57,656 nt of DNA from Methanomicrobia archaeon DTU008 (GCA_001512965.1 LFRW01000053.1:1-57656), one strand, 5' to 3'; shown: positions 34,573 to 43,526, counted from the stretch's first letter. Notes: generated by a model from the sequence alone, not told the origin. Numbers and translations are program-made.

Positions 34573-35673
34573 TCACTCTATCGGCGTCACCAGCTGCCTT
34601 CCGTAGCCGATGACAACCTTTCCATAGCCGCGCAGCTCCTCGTCCAGTCGAGGATCTCCGGTATCCACCCGCAATCTCTTCGTGTCCCTCATCTTCATAG
34701 GCGTGGCCACGACGATGACGTTCCGCAACCCCACGCGCCGTATGATGCGGGGGGAGATCTGCTGGTTCCCCCGACCGAAGATGAATCCTTGAGCGCCTAT
34801 CGGCGTGACGATTATCCTCGCCCCCCCTTCCTTCTCCAGAAGATCGAGAAGCTCCCTCTCGTCCGCATCCTTGGCTACCTGGACGCCATCCTTGAACGCA
34901 TCGACCCCCAGCAACGTCTTGTCGATGCCCAGCTCCTTCCCTATGGCGCCCATCGTGGTCCCCGGTCCAAGGATGTATAGTGTACCGGGCCGAACGTTCT
35001 CGGCGATGTAGCGCGCGATCGCCTCCTTATGCTCGTCATCGGTGCCGCCGCCCACCACCAGCTTGAACGGCTGGATCAGGCCCGGGTCCTCGGGAGTCCT
35101 CATATGGCCGTACAGGCGGGCGCTGAGCCGCCCTTCGCGGAACTCGGCCTCGTCTATGTCCATGACCTCGGCCATCCTGGAGGGCAGCCCCTCCACCCGC
35201 AGCCGTCTCAGCAGGAGGCCGGCATCCCGCGGCGTGTTCGCGAACACGCCCGAATGCATCTTGACCCCCGACGGCACGCCGATGACCGGGACGGCATCGC
35301 CGATGGCGTCCATCACATCCCGGGCAGTCCCGTCTCCCCCTGTGAACATCAAGACATCGATGCCCGAGTCCATGAGCGACCTGGCCGCCCTTTGGGTATC
35401 CTCCTTCGTGGTCGGCCCCCTTGGAGTGTAAGTGATGATCATGCCCTTGGCGAGTTCCTTCAGCACGTCCTCGCCCATCCCACCGCCGGCGGTGTAGAAC
35501 TCGTATGCATCCAGGTCCCCTGCGGACCTAAGGGCCTCGACCGTCCGTCTGGCCGCCATGGGGGCGGCGCCGCGGCGGATGGCTTCCTCCAGTATCTCGG
35601 TGGAATCGGTGCCCTTCAGGCCCACGGATCCGCCCATTCCAGCTATGGGATTGATGAGGAGACCGACCTTCAT
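34573..35673 (-). CDS. ATP-NAD kinase-like protein (COG3199 type)
   Basis: 366 residues. The N-terminal 'VGLLINPIAGMGGSVGLKGTD' and 'MFTGGDGTARDVMDAIG' carry the GGDGTxRD motif of the NAD/diacylglycerol kinase fold. 'GVPSGVKMHSGVFANTPRDAG' (in parts) and 'ILGPGTTMGAIGKELG' are typical of the archaeal branch. It probably phosphorylates NAD, but some family members have other substrates. It lies downstream of the ftsZ-like gene on the same strand with an 88-base gap. Confidence 0.88.
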   Translation of the reverse strand: MKVGLLINPIAGMGGSVGLKGTDSTEILEEAIRRGAAPMAARRTVEALRSAGDLDAYEFYTAGGGMGEDVLKELAKGMIITYTPRGPTTKEDTQRAARSLMDSGIDVLMFTGGDGTARDVMDAIGDAVPVIGVPSGVKMHSGVFANTPRDAGLLLRRLRVEGLPSRMAEVMDIDEAEFREGRLSARLYGHMRTPEDPGLIQPFKLVVGGGTDDEHKEAIARYIAENVRPGTLYILGPGTTMGAIGKELGIDKTLLGVDAFKDGVQVAKDADERELLDLLEKEGGARIIVTPIGAQGFIFGRGNQQISPRIIRRVGLRNVIVVATPMKMRDTKRLRVDTGDPRLDEELRGYGKVVIGYGRQLVTPIE

Positions 35674-35761
35674 CGTTCAAGGGATGATCGAGTTGGAAGT
35701 TAATGTTTGGCAAAAAAAGGGTCGGAGGGGGGCGGGAGGAGCACCCTCCACGCCCATTCCC

Positions 35762-36568
35762 TCAGCGAGTGTAGAGTTGAGGTGCGATGCTCGGTATAAA
35801 AGGCATCTCCATGTCGGCAGCCACCGATTTGGCCCGGAGAACCTCCGGAACCGCCATGGGGGCAGGCTTGGACGTTCGACCCATGTCCATCTCCATAAGC
35901 GCTTCCGATACCTCGTAGCGTATCTGATCCTGCAGCTCTCGAACGATCCTTTCGCTCAGTGAGCTGATGATGCTGCTGATGGAGCGGTCGATCACTCCGA
36001 AGCTTTCGGAGATGGTGCAGTCGCCGACAAGATCGAGCAGGTGATCGTTCTCGAGGACGATGACGTTGGGGGTCGCCTGCTTCAACCTGCGGACTCCCTC
36101 CTTGGCGACCTCCCTGCGGCCGCCCTCATGAGAGAACGGGTAGATGGCGATGGCAAAGGTGATCACGTCGAGTTCGCGAGCGATGTCGGCGACCACTGGA
36201 GCGGCCCCTGTACCGGTCCCGCCGCCCATTCCGGCAACGATGAACACTATATCGCTGTCCTTGAGGACCTTGGATATGACGCCGCGAGCAAGTTCAGCAC
36301 AAGTCTCCCCTACATCGGGGAATCCGTTCGCGCTCTTGCCGAAGGTAACATCGGTGCCTATCTGGATCTTTGTGTGAACATCGATCTCCTGCAACTTCGT
36401 CTCATCGGTGTTGATAGCCACCGTGTGAACGTTCTTGTTGCTCCAATATAGGCTGTTCACTATGTTGTTACCTGCACCTCCGCACCCGACGACGGATATC
36501 TTCGGATCCATGAGGCTCTTGCTCAGGTCCGAGATTATCTGCTCCATTCCAATGCCCTGCATCATCAT
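35762..36568 (-). CDS. Short FtsZ-like GTPase lacking the usual C-terminal domain
   Basis: 268 residues; canonical FtsZ has about 350-400. The N-terminal tubulin/FtsZ GTPase domain is intact: GCGGAGNN (28-35), 'VAINTDE' (50-56) and the signature GGGTGTGAAP (115-124), then 'IAIYPFSHEGG' and 'NDHLLDLV'. Helix H7 follows ('ESFGVIDRSISSIISSL'), but the T7 catalytic loop (normally N-x-D-x-x-D after H7) and the second domain are missing. They are replaced by ~45 residues of Met/Pro-rich tail. The start may be ATG 36568 or 36547. It lies 96 bases after a ribbon-helix-helix gene on the same strand, an arrangement like cdrS-ftsZ2. Confidence 0.85.
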   Translation of the reverse strand: MMMQGIGMEQIISDLSKSLMDPKISVVGCGGAGNNIVNSLYWSNKNVHTVAINTDETKLQEIDVHTKIQIGTDVTFGKSANGFPDVGETCAELARGVISKVLKDSDIVFIVAGMGGGTGTGAAPVVADIARELDVITFAIAIYPFSHEGGRREVAKEGVRRLKQATPNVIVLENDHLLDLVGDCTISESFGVIDRSISSIISSLSERIVRELQDQIRYEVSEALMEMDMGRTSKPAPMAVPEVLRAKSVAADMEMPFIPSIAPQLYTR

Positions 36569-36664
36569 CCCCTACCCAGATCGTTTGCGCTGAAGACGTT
36601 TGTGAGTAAGACAGTGCATCCCATCCCTATCGGCCTGGCCTTACACAGGCCGACAGAGCCTTCT

Positions 36665-37042
36665 TTACCTGTCCAACACCTCGATGGTTCGTACGGATTC
36701 CGCCTGCTGACGCAGGATTCTTTCCTTGACCTCCTTGGTGATGAACTTCTCCCGCAGGCATTCGACCACCGCGTCCTCCATGGAGTTGTAAACCCCTGCC
36801 CGTATGAAGTCCTTGATGGTCATGTATGCCAGGGCGGGCACCTCGACCGTCACAGCAGTCTCCTTGGAGGACTGTGTGGTCATATCGATGTCCTTCGATG
36901 CCCCGTTCTGTTCTATGAAGGCACGTATGGCGAGACGAGCCAGGTGCGACCTGTTGGAGTACTCGGGGTGATCCTTTAGGAAGCTATCAAGCATCCGAAG
37001 GTCATCCGGCTCAAGCCGCAACGAGATTCTCTCTCCATCCAT
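36665..37042 (-). CDS. Ribbon-helix-helix (CopG-like) DNA-binding protein, CdrS/CdrL-like by context
   Basis: 125 residues. The N-terminal 'ERISLRLEPDDLRMLDSFLKD' (in parts) is a beta strand followed by two helices with 'SNRSHLARLAIRAFIEQ', the ribbon-helix-helix DNA-binding fold. A second, similar unit is possible in the C-terminal half ('VTVEVPALAYMTIKDFIRAG' then 'SMEDAVVECLREKF'). In haloarchaea the ribbon-helix-helix protein CdrS regulates the adjacent ftsZ2; the same arrangement here suggests a division regulator. TGTCAT repeats around its own TATA box suggest self-control. Confidence 0.85.
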   Translation of the reverse strand: MDGERISLRLEPDDLRMLDSFLKDHPEYSNRSHLARLAIRAFIEQNGASKDIDMTTQSSKETAVTVEVPALAYMTIKDFIRAGVYNSMEDAVVECLREKFITKEVKERILRQQAESVRTIEVLDR

Positions 37043-37076
37043 TGTACATCCCTTGCTCGAGGCGGTATGTGTGTAA

Positions 37077-37123
37077 TGTCATACAATGTATTTAAAAATA
37101 TGTCATTTGTCATATATTGTCAT
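37077..37123. promoter_or_regulatory. TGTCAT repeat cluster around the TATA box of the RHH-ftsZ-like genes
   Basis: TGTCAT occurs at 37077, 37101, 37108 and 37118 on the plus strand. The minus-strand TATA box TTTTTAAATAC (37088-37098) lies between the first and second copies, 46-55 bases before the ATG at 37042. Binding there would block promoter access, so these are good operator candidates for the protein encoded just downstream. Confidence 0.5.
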
Positions 37124-37356
37124 ATCTATTTCGATTCCAATAGATTGATCAGGCCAGATATGTATCCGCCAGCATAGTTTAATATTGATGCTTCCCCCTC
37201 GGACCAATGTCGGACCCTGCATGTCATACGGGCCGAGCATGCTCGTTATGACAACGAGACACATGCATTCCAAGAGGCATGATGGGGTTCCACGCCCCTC
37301 GGCGAAAACATCCTATTAATATCATTAATCATTACCGAGGCATTCAAGGTGTGCAA
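37124..37356. other. Remainder of the divergent region before leuS
   Basis: The gap between the RHH gene and leuS totals 314 bases. Beyond the repeats it contains AT-rich elements gtttaatatt (37175-37184) and cctattaatatcattaatc (37311-37329); the latter lies about 30-45 bases before the leuS ATG and is its likely promoter. No gene is seen. Confidence 0.4.
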
Positions 37357-40236
37357 ATGTCGACTTGGACAACAGAGATAGAGGCCAAGTGGCAGGCGAA
37401 ATGGTACGCCGCCAAGATCAATGAGGCAGAGAGAGACAACCGTCCCAAGTTCATGATCATATTTGCATACCCAGGTTTGACTGGTTATCTTCACGTCGGC
37501 CATATGCGCGGCTACACCTATGTCGATGCCATCGGTCGATACAAGCGCATGTGCGGGTTCAACGTGATGTTCCCCCTGGGAACCCATGCCACGGGCAACG
37601 GCGCGATATCGCTGGCGAAGCGCATCAAGGCGCACGACCCGAAGACGATCGAATACCTTATCGCCAACGGCTGCCCGGAGGACATGATCCCCAACCTGAC
37701 CGAGCCGATGGATGTGGTCAACTTCTTCAATCAGGTGTATCAGGACCAGTATTGGCGCCGCTTCGGCTTCCTGGCCGACTGGCGGAGGTTCACCAGCACC
37801 ACTAATCCCGATTACCAGATGTTCATTCAATGGCAGTTCCGCAAGCTGAACGACGCTGGACTTCTTATCCAGAAGCCATACTTCGCCCCGGCCTGCGTCG
37901 AGTGCGGTCCTGTGGCCATCGACGCGTCCGAGACGGACCTCTCCAAGGGCGGCAGCGCGGAGACCACTGAATACACGCTTCTCAAGTTCAAATACGGAGA
38001 CATGTTTTTGGTCGCCGCGACCCTCCGTCCCGAGACGGTATATGGGCAGACAAACTTCTGGGTGAACCCTGATGTTGAATATGTCAAGGTCCGCCGCGGT
38101 GATGAGACATGGGTCATCAGCCGGCCGTCCTATGAGAAGATGATCTATCAGAAGGATGGCCTGGAGCTCATCGGAACGGTGAAGGGCAGCGAACTCGTCG
38201 GGAAGGAGGCCGTGGCGCCCGTCATACACCGTCCCATCCCGGTGCTGCCAGCGACATTCGCCAAGCCAGAGGTGGGAACCGGTCTCGTCACCTCGGTGCC
38301 GTCGGACGCCCCGGACGACTGGATGGCGCTATTGCTGCTGCAAAGGGACGAACAGGCCATGGCTCGCTATGGCCTCGACCCCGAGAAGGTCAGGGCCATC
38401 AAGCCCATCCCGATCATCAACACCAAGGGATATGGTCCGATGCCTGCCGTGGAGATGATCGAGAGGATGGGCATCACCGAAGGGGACGATCCCCGGCTGA
38501 ACGAGGCCAAGAAGCAGATTTACAAGGATGGCTTTCACACCGGTCGCATGAACGAGACATGCGCGGAGTTCGCCGGCCTTCGCGTGGATGAGGCGAAGGA
38601 ACTCATAAAGAAGATGATGATCGAGAACGGCGAGGCCGAGGTGTTCTATGACCTGTCCGAGGAGGTCGTGTGCCGCTGCGGGAAGCCCGTGGTCATCAAG
38701 AAGGTCCCCGATCAGTGGTTCATCGACTATGGCAACGTAGCCCTGACGGAAGCCACCAAGGCTCATTGCAAGACCATGCACATCATCCCGCCGGAGTTCT
38801 ACACCAACGTCCAAGGCATCCTGGACTGGTTCCGTGAGAGGGCATGCGTCCGTCAGGGTAACTGGCTGGGGACGCCGTTCCCGTTCGACCCCAAGTGGAT
38901 CATCGAGGCCATCTCCGACTCCACGCTATATCCCATCTATTACACCATATCGAACTATTGCAACTCCGGCCAGATAAGGCCGGAGCAGCTGACCGAGGAG
39001 TTCTTCGACCTGGTCTTCCTGGGGAAGGGCGCAGTTCCGGACGTCGCGGCCGCCACAGGCATCGACGAAAGCCTCCTAAGCCGCATCCGGGACGATGTGA
39101 GATACTTCTACCCGCTGGACATCAACCTCGGCGGGAAGGAGCACATGACCGTCCACTTCCCGGCGTTCCTGAAGAACCATGTGGCCATCCTGCCGCCTGA
39201 GTTCTGGCCCCGCGGGATCTTCGTGAACTGGTATATCACAGGGAAGCTAGGGAAGATATCCAAGTCCAAGGGAGGAGCGGAACCCATCCCCGATGCAGCT
39301 GAACGATTTGGCGTCGACGCTCTCCGCCTATACTATGCGCACATAGCCGCCCCCTTCGCGGATGTGGAGTGGGACGAGGGCGTCGTCGAGAACTACGCCT
39401 CCCGCATCGAGCGAATAATGCGCACCATCGAAGAAATGAAGGGCCTCACCGGAACGGAGAGCAAGACCATCGACAAATGGCTCATCTCTCGGATGAACAA
39501 CCGCGCGGGGACCATAGCCGAGGCCATGAACGATTATGACCTCAGGCGCATGGCCAACGAGACCTATTTCGAGACGCTTGCCGACGTTCGATGGTATATG
39601 CGGCGCGGGGGCAACAACTCCGGCACCGTGGCCAAGGTGCTCAGCATGTGGATACGCATGATGGCGCCGATAACGCCTCACATAGCCGAGGAACTCTGGG
39701 AAGGCCTTGGGGAGAAAGGCTTCGTCTCCATCGCCCCCTATCCGGAGCCGGACAACGAGCTGATCGACAGTTACGCCGAGGTTGCCGAAACCTACCTTGT
39801 CAACGTCATGTCCGACATAAACGAGATCCTGCGGGTGACGGGCATATCGCCCAAGAGGGTGATACTGTACACCGCTCCGGAGTGGAAGAGGGACGTACTT
39901 TCCATCGGCCTTGAGCTGGCAAGCGGCGGACAACTGACCATACCTGCCCTCACCAAGGCGGTGATGTCCCGTGACGATTTGAAGCGCCGGGGTAAGGAAG
40001 CGGCCGAATTCGCAAGGAAGATCGCCGAGGATCTGATGAGGCGCGCCGATGGCGAGAGGAAGCGCCTGTCCATTGAAGTGGATGAGCTCTCATACCTCAC
40101 TGAATCGGCGGCATTCCTGTCCAAGGAGGTCGGCGCCACGGTCGAGGTGTACTCCGCGGATGATGCCTCGGCCCCGGACCCGCAGAAGAAGGCGCGGGCC
40201 GCCCAGCCTCGCCGCCCGGCCATCTATGTGGAATGA
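37357..40236 (+). CDS. leuS: Leucyl-tRNA synthetase, archaeal type
   Basis: 959 residues from ATG 37357 ('MSTWTTEIEAKWQ'); an upstream in-frame ATG at 37279 adds residues that do not resemble the family. The class I HIGH motif is HVGH (46-49). The CP1 editing domain spans about 200-480 with 'TLRPETVYGQTNFWVNP' and 'TSVPSDAPDDW' typical of archaeal/eukaryotic LeuRS. The KMSKS loop is 'GKISKSKGG'. An anticodon-binding helical domain and a C-terminal archaeal extension (~830-940) follow. It charges tRNA-Leu; one such tRNA is in this window. Confidence 0.95.
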   Translation: MSTWTTEIEAKWQAKWYAAKINEAERDNRPKFMIIFAYPGLTGYLHVGHMRGYTYVDAIGRYKRMCGFNVMFPLGTHATGNGAISLAKRIKAHDPKTIEYLIANGCPEDMIPNLTEPMDVVNFFNQVYQDQYWRRFGFLADWRRFTSTTNPDYQMFIQWQFRKLNDAGLLIQKPYFAPACVECGPVAIDASETDLSKGGSAETTEYTLLKFKYGDMFLVAATLRPETVYGQTNFWVNPDVEYVKVRRGDETWVISRPSYEKMIYQKDGLELIGTVKGSELVGKEAVAPVIHRPIPVLPATFAKPEVGTGLVTSVPSDAPDDWMALLLLQRDEQAMARYGLDPEKVRAIKPIPIINTKGYGPMPAVEMIERMGITEGDDPRLNEAKKQIYKDGFHTGRMNETCAEFAGLRVDEAKELIKKMMIENGEAEVFYDLSEEVVCRCGKPVVIKKVPDQWFIDYGNVALTEATKAHCKTMHIIPPEFYTNVQGILDWFRERACVRQGNWLGTPFPFDPKWIIEAISDSTLYPIYYTISNYCNSGQIRPEQLTEEFFDLVFLGKGAVPDVAAATGIDESLLSRIRDDVRYFYPLDINLGGKEHMTVHFPAFLKNHVAILPPEFWPRGIFVNWYITGKLGKISKSKGGAEPIPDAAERFGVDALRLYYAHIAAPFADVEWDEGVVENYASRIERIMRTIEEMKGLTGTESKTIDKWLISRMNNRAGTIAEAMNDYDLRRMANETYFETLADVRWYMRRGGNNSGTVAKVLSMWIRMMAPITPHIAEELWEGLGEKGFVSIAPYPEPDNELIDSYAEVAETYLVNVMSDINEILRVTGISPKRVILYTAPEWKRDVLSIGLELASGGQLTIPALTKAVMSRDDLKRRGKEAAEFARKIAEDLMRRADGERKRLSIEVDELSYLTESAAFLSKEVGATVEVYSADDASAPDPQKKARAAQPRRPAIYVE

Positions 40237-40510
40237 GGCTGTCCAGCCAGGTCGTGGGATCTCAAGCGGTGGCAAGGGCAGCGTACCGCTCCGCCGAGCC
40301 AATCTCACCATGGATGCGGCGATGCATTGGGGTGAGGTGACATCGGGCCGCTATCGACGGTGACCGGTTTCCGCGCAACCATTCGCCCGGAGCATCTCCT
40401 CACATCCCATCTCCGACAGGGTGATAACGGCTGCCCTGGTCTGTGAGGTGCCTATGGCGCGTCATCGGCACCTCACCGGTCCTCTCGGCGGACGCACGGT
40501 GCACCGCCTG

Positions 40511-41053
40511 TCATTCCCATCGCTTGAACAGATCGTGCCTCTGGCCCAATTGGTCCAGGATCTTGCCGACCACGAAGTTCAACATATCGTCGATTGAACG
40601 AGGCTCGCTGTAGAACGCCGGGGATGCTGGTAGGATGACCGCCCCCGCCCTTGCAAGACGCAGCTCGTTCTCCAGCATGATGACGTTGAGCGGCGTCTCT
40701 CTAGGCACGATGATCAGTCTCCTCCCTTCCTTCAGCGTGACCGAGGCGGCGCGAGTGATGAGCGTGTCGGCGATGCCCGCCGCGATCTTCGCTAGCGTGG
40801 ACTGGGTGCAAGGGCAGATGATCATCGCATCGAAGTGGTGCGAACCGGACGCTGGGGGGGCGAACAGGTCATCGTCCTCGTAGACCTCCTCCGCGTGGGC
40901 TTCCAGGTCCTTAAGGGTCAACCCTGTCTCCTCTTCGAGCACCTGCTTCCCCATCTCGGAGATGATGAGCACTCTTTCTCCCTCAAGCTCTTCCAAGAGA
41001 CGGATCCCGTATTGGATACCTGAGCAACCGGTCAGCGCCACGATATATCGCAT
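40511..41053 (-). CDS. ubiX: UbiX-family flavin prenyltransferase
   Basis: 180 residues. UbiX transfers a dimethylallyl group to FMN to make the prenylated cofactor of UbiD decarboxylases. 'IVALTGCSGIQYGIRLLEEL' is the N-terminal nucleotide-binding motif; 'IICPCTQSTLAKIAAGIADTL' (in parts) and 'VPRETPLNVIMLENE' carry the conserved phosphate- and prenyl-binding residues. No ubiD gene is adjacent. A minus-strand TATA element tttaaaaata (41075-41084) lies about 25 bases before the ATG. Confidence 0.93.
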   Translation of the reverse strand: MRYIVALTGCSGIQYGIRLLEELEGERVLIISEMGKQVLEEETGLTLKDLEAHAEEVYEDDDLFAPPASGSHHFDAMIICPCTQSTLAKIAAGIADTLITRAASVTLKEGRRLIIVPRETPLNVIMLENELRLARAGAVILPASPAFYSEPRSIDDMLNFVVGKILDQLGQRHDLFKRWE

Positions 41054-41499
41054 TGACGCTCCATCCCAACTCGCATATTTTTAAACCACGGTAGAACAGG
41101 CGCATTATCCGCAGCATATGCAGCGCCATCGCACGCCGATAGCCACGTGAGGTATCGGATGCATGATGCGACGATGTCTGCTCCGTGAGATGATCGGAGC
41201 GGGACACGAACGGCAGGCGTGCGATCGGACGGTCGCTGGAGGTTCGTTTCGGGAAAGATATATGAAGCACGTTCCCCTAGACCCTGTCAGGAAAGAAGAC
41301 GAAACAGGTCTTCAAGACGTCCACGTGGCGCCCGGTACTCATCTGAACGCATGTTCGCCAGTGTCGCGGTGGAACCCGCATATGCATTCCTTTCCAGCGT
41401 TTCCCCACATCCAGAAACGCTTTTATAGGACATCCATATTAATGCGGTAGGCATTATCCTTTACCTGGATAGTATTAATGTAATTTCGAGGTAGGTCAT
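41054..41499. other. Intergenic region between ubiX and the eS19 operon
   Basis: The 446 bases hold no convincing gene. A perfect 6-bp hairpin GCTCCG...CGGAGC lies at 41180-41200. The element cttttata (41421-41428) is a TATA box for the ribosomal operon, giving a leader of ~50 bases that ends in GAGGTAGGT (41489-41497) before the eS19 ATG. Confidence 0.45.
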
Positions 41500-41928
41500 A
41501 TGGTTACAGTCTATGATGTTCCGCCCGACAAGCTAATCGCCAAGACGGCGGCTCAGTTGAAGCAGATGGACACGATCCAGGCTCCAGACTGGGCGGAGTT
41601 CGTTAAGACAGGCATGCACACCGAGAAGGCCCCTATACAGCCGGACTGGTGGTACATCAGGACCGCCTCTGTACTGAGGAAGGTCTTTCTCAACGGCCCC
41701 ATCGGCTCGTCCCGCCTTGCCGCCGAGTACGGTGGATACGCAGACCGAGGTGTCAAGCCCAACCGTGCTGTCAAGGGTTCCCGGGCCATAGCTCGCCGCT
41801 GCCTTATTCAGCTTGAAAAGTCTGGGCTCGTCGCCAAAGATAAGAAGAACGGCAGGGTCATCACCCCGAAGGGGCAGGCCCTCCTGGACAAGATGTCCAA
41901 AGAGGTGTACGACGAGCTCCATCAGTAA
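41500..41928 (+). CDS. rps19e: 30S ribosomal protein eS19
   Basis: 142 residues. 'VYDVPPDKLIAKTAAQLKQM' opens the protein; 'DWWYIRTASVLRKVFLNGPIG' (in parts) and 'GSRAIARRCLIQLEKSGLV' complete the conserved winged-helix-like fold. It binds the head of the small ribosomal subunit. It is the first gene of a five-gene operon shared by many archaea: eS19, PDCD5-like, eL39, eL31, aIF6. The preceding GAGGTAGGT is a strong ribosome-binding site. Confidence 0.97.
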   Translation: MVTVYDVPPDKLIAKTAAQLKQMDTIQAPDWAEFVKTGMHTEKAPIQPDWWYIRTASVLRKVFLNGPIGSSRLAAEYGGYADRGVKPNRAVKGSRAIARRCLIQLEKSGLVAKDKKNGRVITPKGQALLDKMSKEVYDELHQ

Positions 41929-41940
41929 AGGGAGATCTAA

Positions 41941-42282
41941 ATGCAGGATGACGAACTGGAATTGATTCGACGCCGTAAGATGGCAGAGCTGCAGAGCGCC
42001 CAGCAGGCGCAGCTGCAGCAGCAAGCGATGATGCAGGAACAGGCAGCGCGCAGGGAGGCCGAGATACAGGCCATCATGCGCCAGATCTTGACTCCTGAAG
42101 CACGCGACCGTCTCGCCACGGTCCGCTTGGCATATCCAGAGGTTGCCGCTGCGGTGGAGGAGCAACTCATTCGTCTGCTCCAGATGGGAAGGGTACAGGG
42201 TCAGATCGATGATCACACCCTAAAGACCATTCTGCATAGGTTTACCCCCCAAAGAAGAGATATCAAGATCGAGAGGGTGTAA
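41941..42282 (+). CDS. DNA-binding protein of the PDCD5/TFAR19 family
   Basis: 113 residues. A Gln-rich coiled N-terminal helix ('MAELQSAQQAQLQQQAMMQEQ' in parts) is followed by a three-helix bundle with 'ILTPEARDRLATVRLAYPEVA' (in parts) and 'IDDHTLKTILHRFTP', the diagnostic PDCD5 pattern. The archaeal protein binds DNA weakly and its role is not settled. The gene is conserved between eS19 and eL39, as here, 12 bases after eS19. Confidence 0.95.
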   Translation: MQDDELELIRRRKMAELQSAQQAQLQQQAMMQEQAARREAEIQAIMRQILTPEARDRLATVRLAYPEVAAAVEEQLIRLLQMGRVQGQIDDHTLKTILHRFTPQRRDIKIERV

Positions 42283-42285
42283 TCG

Positions 42286-42441
42286 ATGGCTACTAACAAG
42301 CCTGCCGCAATGAAGAAGCGCCTGATGAGGGCCGAGAAATCCAACCGCAGGGTCCCAGCGTGGGTCATGATGAGGACCAACAGAACCTTCCTCCGCCACC
42401 CCAAGAGGAGGAGCTGGAGACACAGCAATCTGAAGGAGTGA
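42286..42441 (+). CDS. rpl39e: 50S ribosomal protein eL39
   Basis: 51 residues. '[20 protein letters not shown]' leads to '[20 protein letters not shown]', the complete eL39 sequence with its very high Arg/Lys content. eL39 lines the peptide exit tunnel of the large subunit. The ATG lies three bases after the PDCD5 stop and eL31 starts seven bases downstream, the standard archaeal order. The stop at 42439-42441 sits next to GGAGTGAG, which serves eL31 as a ribosome-binding site. Confidence 0.96.
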   Translation: MATNKPAAMKKRLMRAEKSNRRVPAWVMMRTNRTFLRHPKRRSWRHSNLKE

Positions 42442-42448
42442 GATCATC

Positions 42449-42721
42449 ATGGATGAGAAGATAATGAACATAACTCTCAGGAAGACCAAGATGGCCCCCC
42501 GCACCAAGAGGGCGAAGCGTGCCATCAAGGAGATCCGCGCCAACGTGGTTCGCCACATGAAGACCACCGAGGACAATGTGTGGATAGACCACAGGCTAAA
42601 CGAGGCCATCTGGGCCAGGGGCATCCAGAACCCGCCGCTCCATATCAAGGTCAAGGCGGTCAAGTTCGAGGACGGCCTGGTCGAGGTTTCCCTCCCTGAG
42701 GATACCACTGTAGAGGAGTAG
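42449..42721 (+). CDS. rpl31e: 50S ribosomal protein eL31
   Basis: 90 residues. 'NITLRKTKMAPRTKRAKRAI' and 'VRHMKTTEDNVWIDHRLNEAI' (in parts) are the conserved eL31 core; 'ARGIQNPPLHIKVKAVKFED' closes it. It sits near the exit of the large-subunit tunnel. The gene lies between eL39 and aIF6, 11 bases before the latter. Confidence 0.97.
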   Translation: MDEKIMNITLRKTKMAPRTKRAKRAIKEIRANVVRHMKTTEDNVWIDHRLNEAIWARGIQNPPLHIKVKAVKFEDGLVEVSLPEDTTVEE

Positions 42722-42732
42722 GCAGGCTACGC

Positions 42733-43389
42733 ATGCTCAAGCTCTCAAGCTACCTGGGAAATCCATACATCGGCGTCTATTGTGTAGCCAATGAGGGCTT
42801 GGCACTGGTACCTTTCGATGCGCCTGAGCCCTTGGCCTCGAGCATCTCGGAGGCCTTGGGCTGTGAGGTCATGAAGGCCACTCTGGCCTCCACCAATATC
42901 CTTGGGACGTTGGTAGCCATGAACTCCAATGGGGGGATCGCGACAGGCATGGCCTCGTTGACCGAGATCCGCCCCATACGAGAGAAGCTTCCTTTCACGA
43001 GGATAAAGGACAGGCTCAACGCTTGCGGAAACAATATTCTGGTGAACGACAACGCTGCACTAGTGAACCCCGATCTTTCCTCCGCATCCGTCAAACAGAT
43101 AGAGGAGGCCTTGCAGGTGGAGGTCGTAAAGGGGATGGTGGCAGGTTATAAGACGGTCGGCTCGGTATGCGCCGTTACCAACAAGGGCATTCTCTGCCAC
43201 CCCGCCACATCTCAGGACGAGCTCAAGATGCTAAGCGAACTGTTCAAGGTTCCCGCGGCCATCGGAACGCTGAACTATGGTGCTCCGGTCATAGGCGCAT
43301 CCATAATCTGCAACAGCAAGGGTGCAGTGGTCGGATCCAACTCCACGCCGATAGAGCTTGGCAGGGTCGAGGACGCCCTGTACATCTGA
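42733..43389 (+). CDS. eif6: Translation initiation factor aIF6
   Basis: 218 residues. aIF6 binds the 50S subunit and prevents premature joining with 30S. The pentein-like fivefold repeat shows in recurring 'NxxG-xxxxP' units: 'NPYIGVYCVANEGLALVP' (in parts), 'NILGTLVAMNSNGGI', 'NNILVNDNAALVNPDLS', 'GSVCAVTNKGILCHP' and 'ASIICNSKGAVVG'. It ends the operon. The genes for eL20/LX and prefoldin alpha that often follow in archaea are absent, replaced by a convergent hydrolase gene. Confidence 0.96.
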   Translation: MLKLSSYLGNPYIGVYCVANEGLALVPFDAPEPLASSISEALGCEVMKATLASTNILGTLVAMNSNGGIATGMASLTEIRPIREKLPFTRIKDRLNACGNNILVNDNAALVNPDLSSASVKQIEEALQVEVVKGMVAGYKTVGSVCAVTNKGILCHPATSQDELKMLSELFKVPAAIGTLNYGAPVIGASIICNSKGAVVGSNSTPIELGRVEDALYI

Positions 43390-43526
43390 AAACCTCTTCT
43401 TCTCCTCATAACGCTTATTTTCACGAGCGATGACACGACATGCTCGATCTCGACAGAGTTCGATGAAGTGTCGATGTCCCGTAGAATATGTTGTGTGAAA
43501 GGGTTTGAAGCTCCCGCCGATCGTGT

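Noticed and set aside
37246-38229. Long open frame on the minus strand inside leuS
   Set aside because: It is antisense to a well-supported LeuRS gene and reads as a composition shadow in high-GC coding DNA, with no recognisable domain.
41180-41200. GCTCCG/CGGAGC hairpin upstream of the eS19 operon
   Set aside because: A 6-bp hairpin is too common to carry meaning alone, and it lies ~220 bases before the operon's TATA box.
41161-41400. Possible box C/D guide RNA between ubiX and eS19
   Set aside because: ATGATG-like and CTGA words occur, but no proper RTGATGA box with matching D and internal boxes at the right spacing was found.
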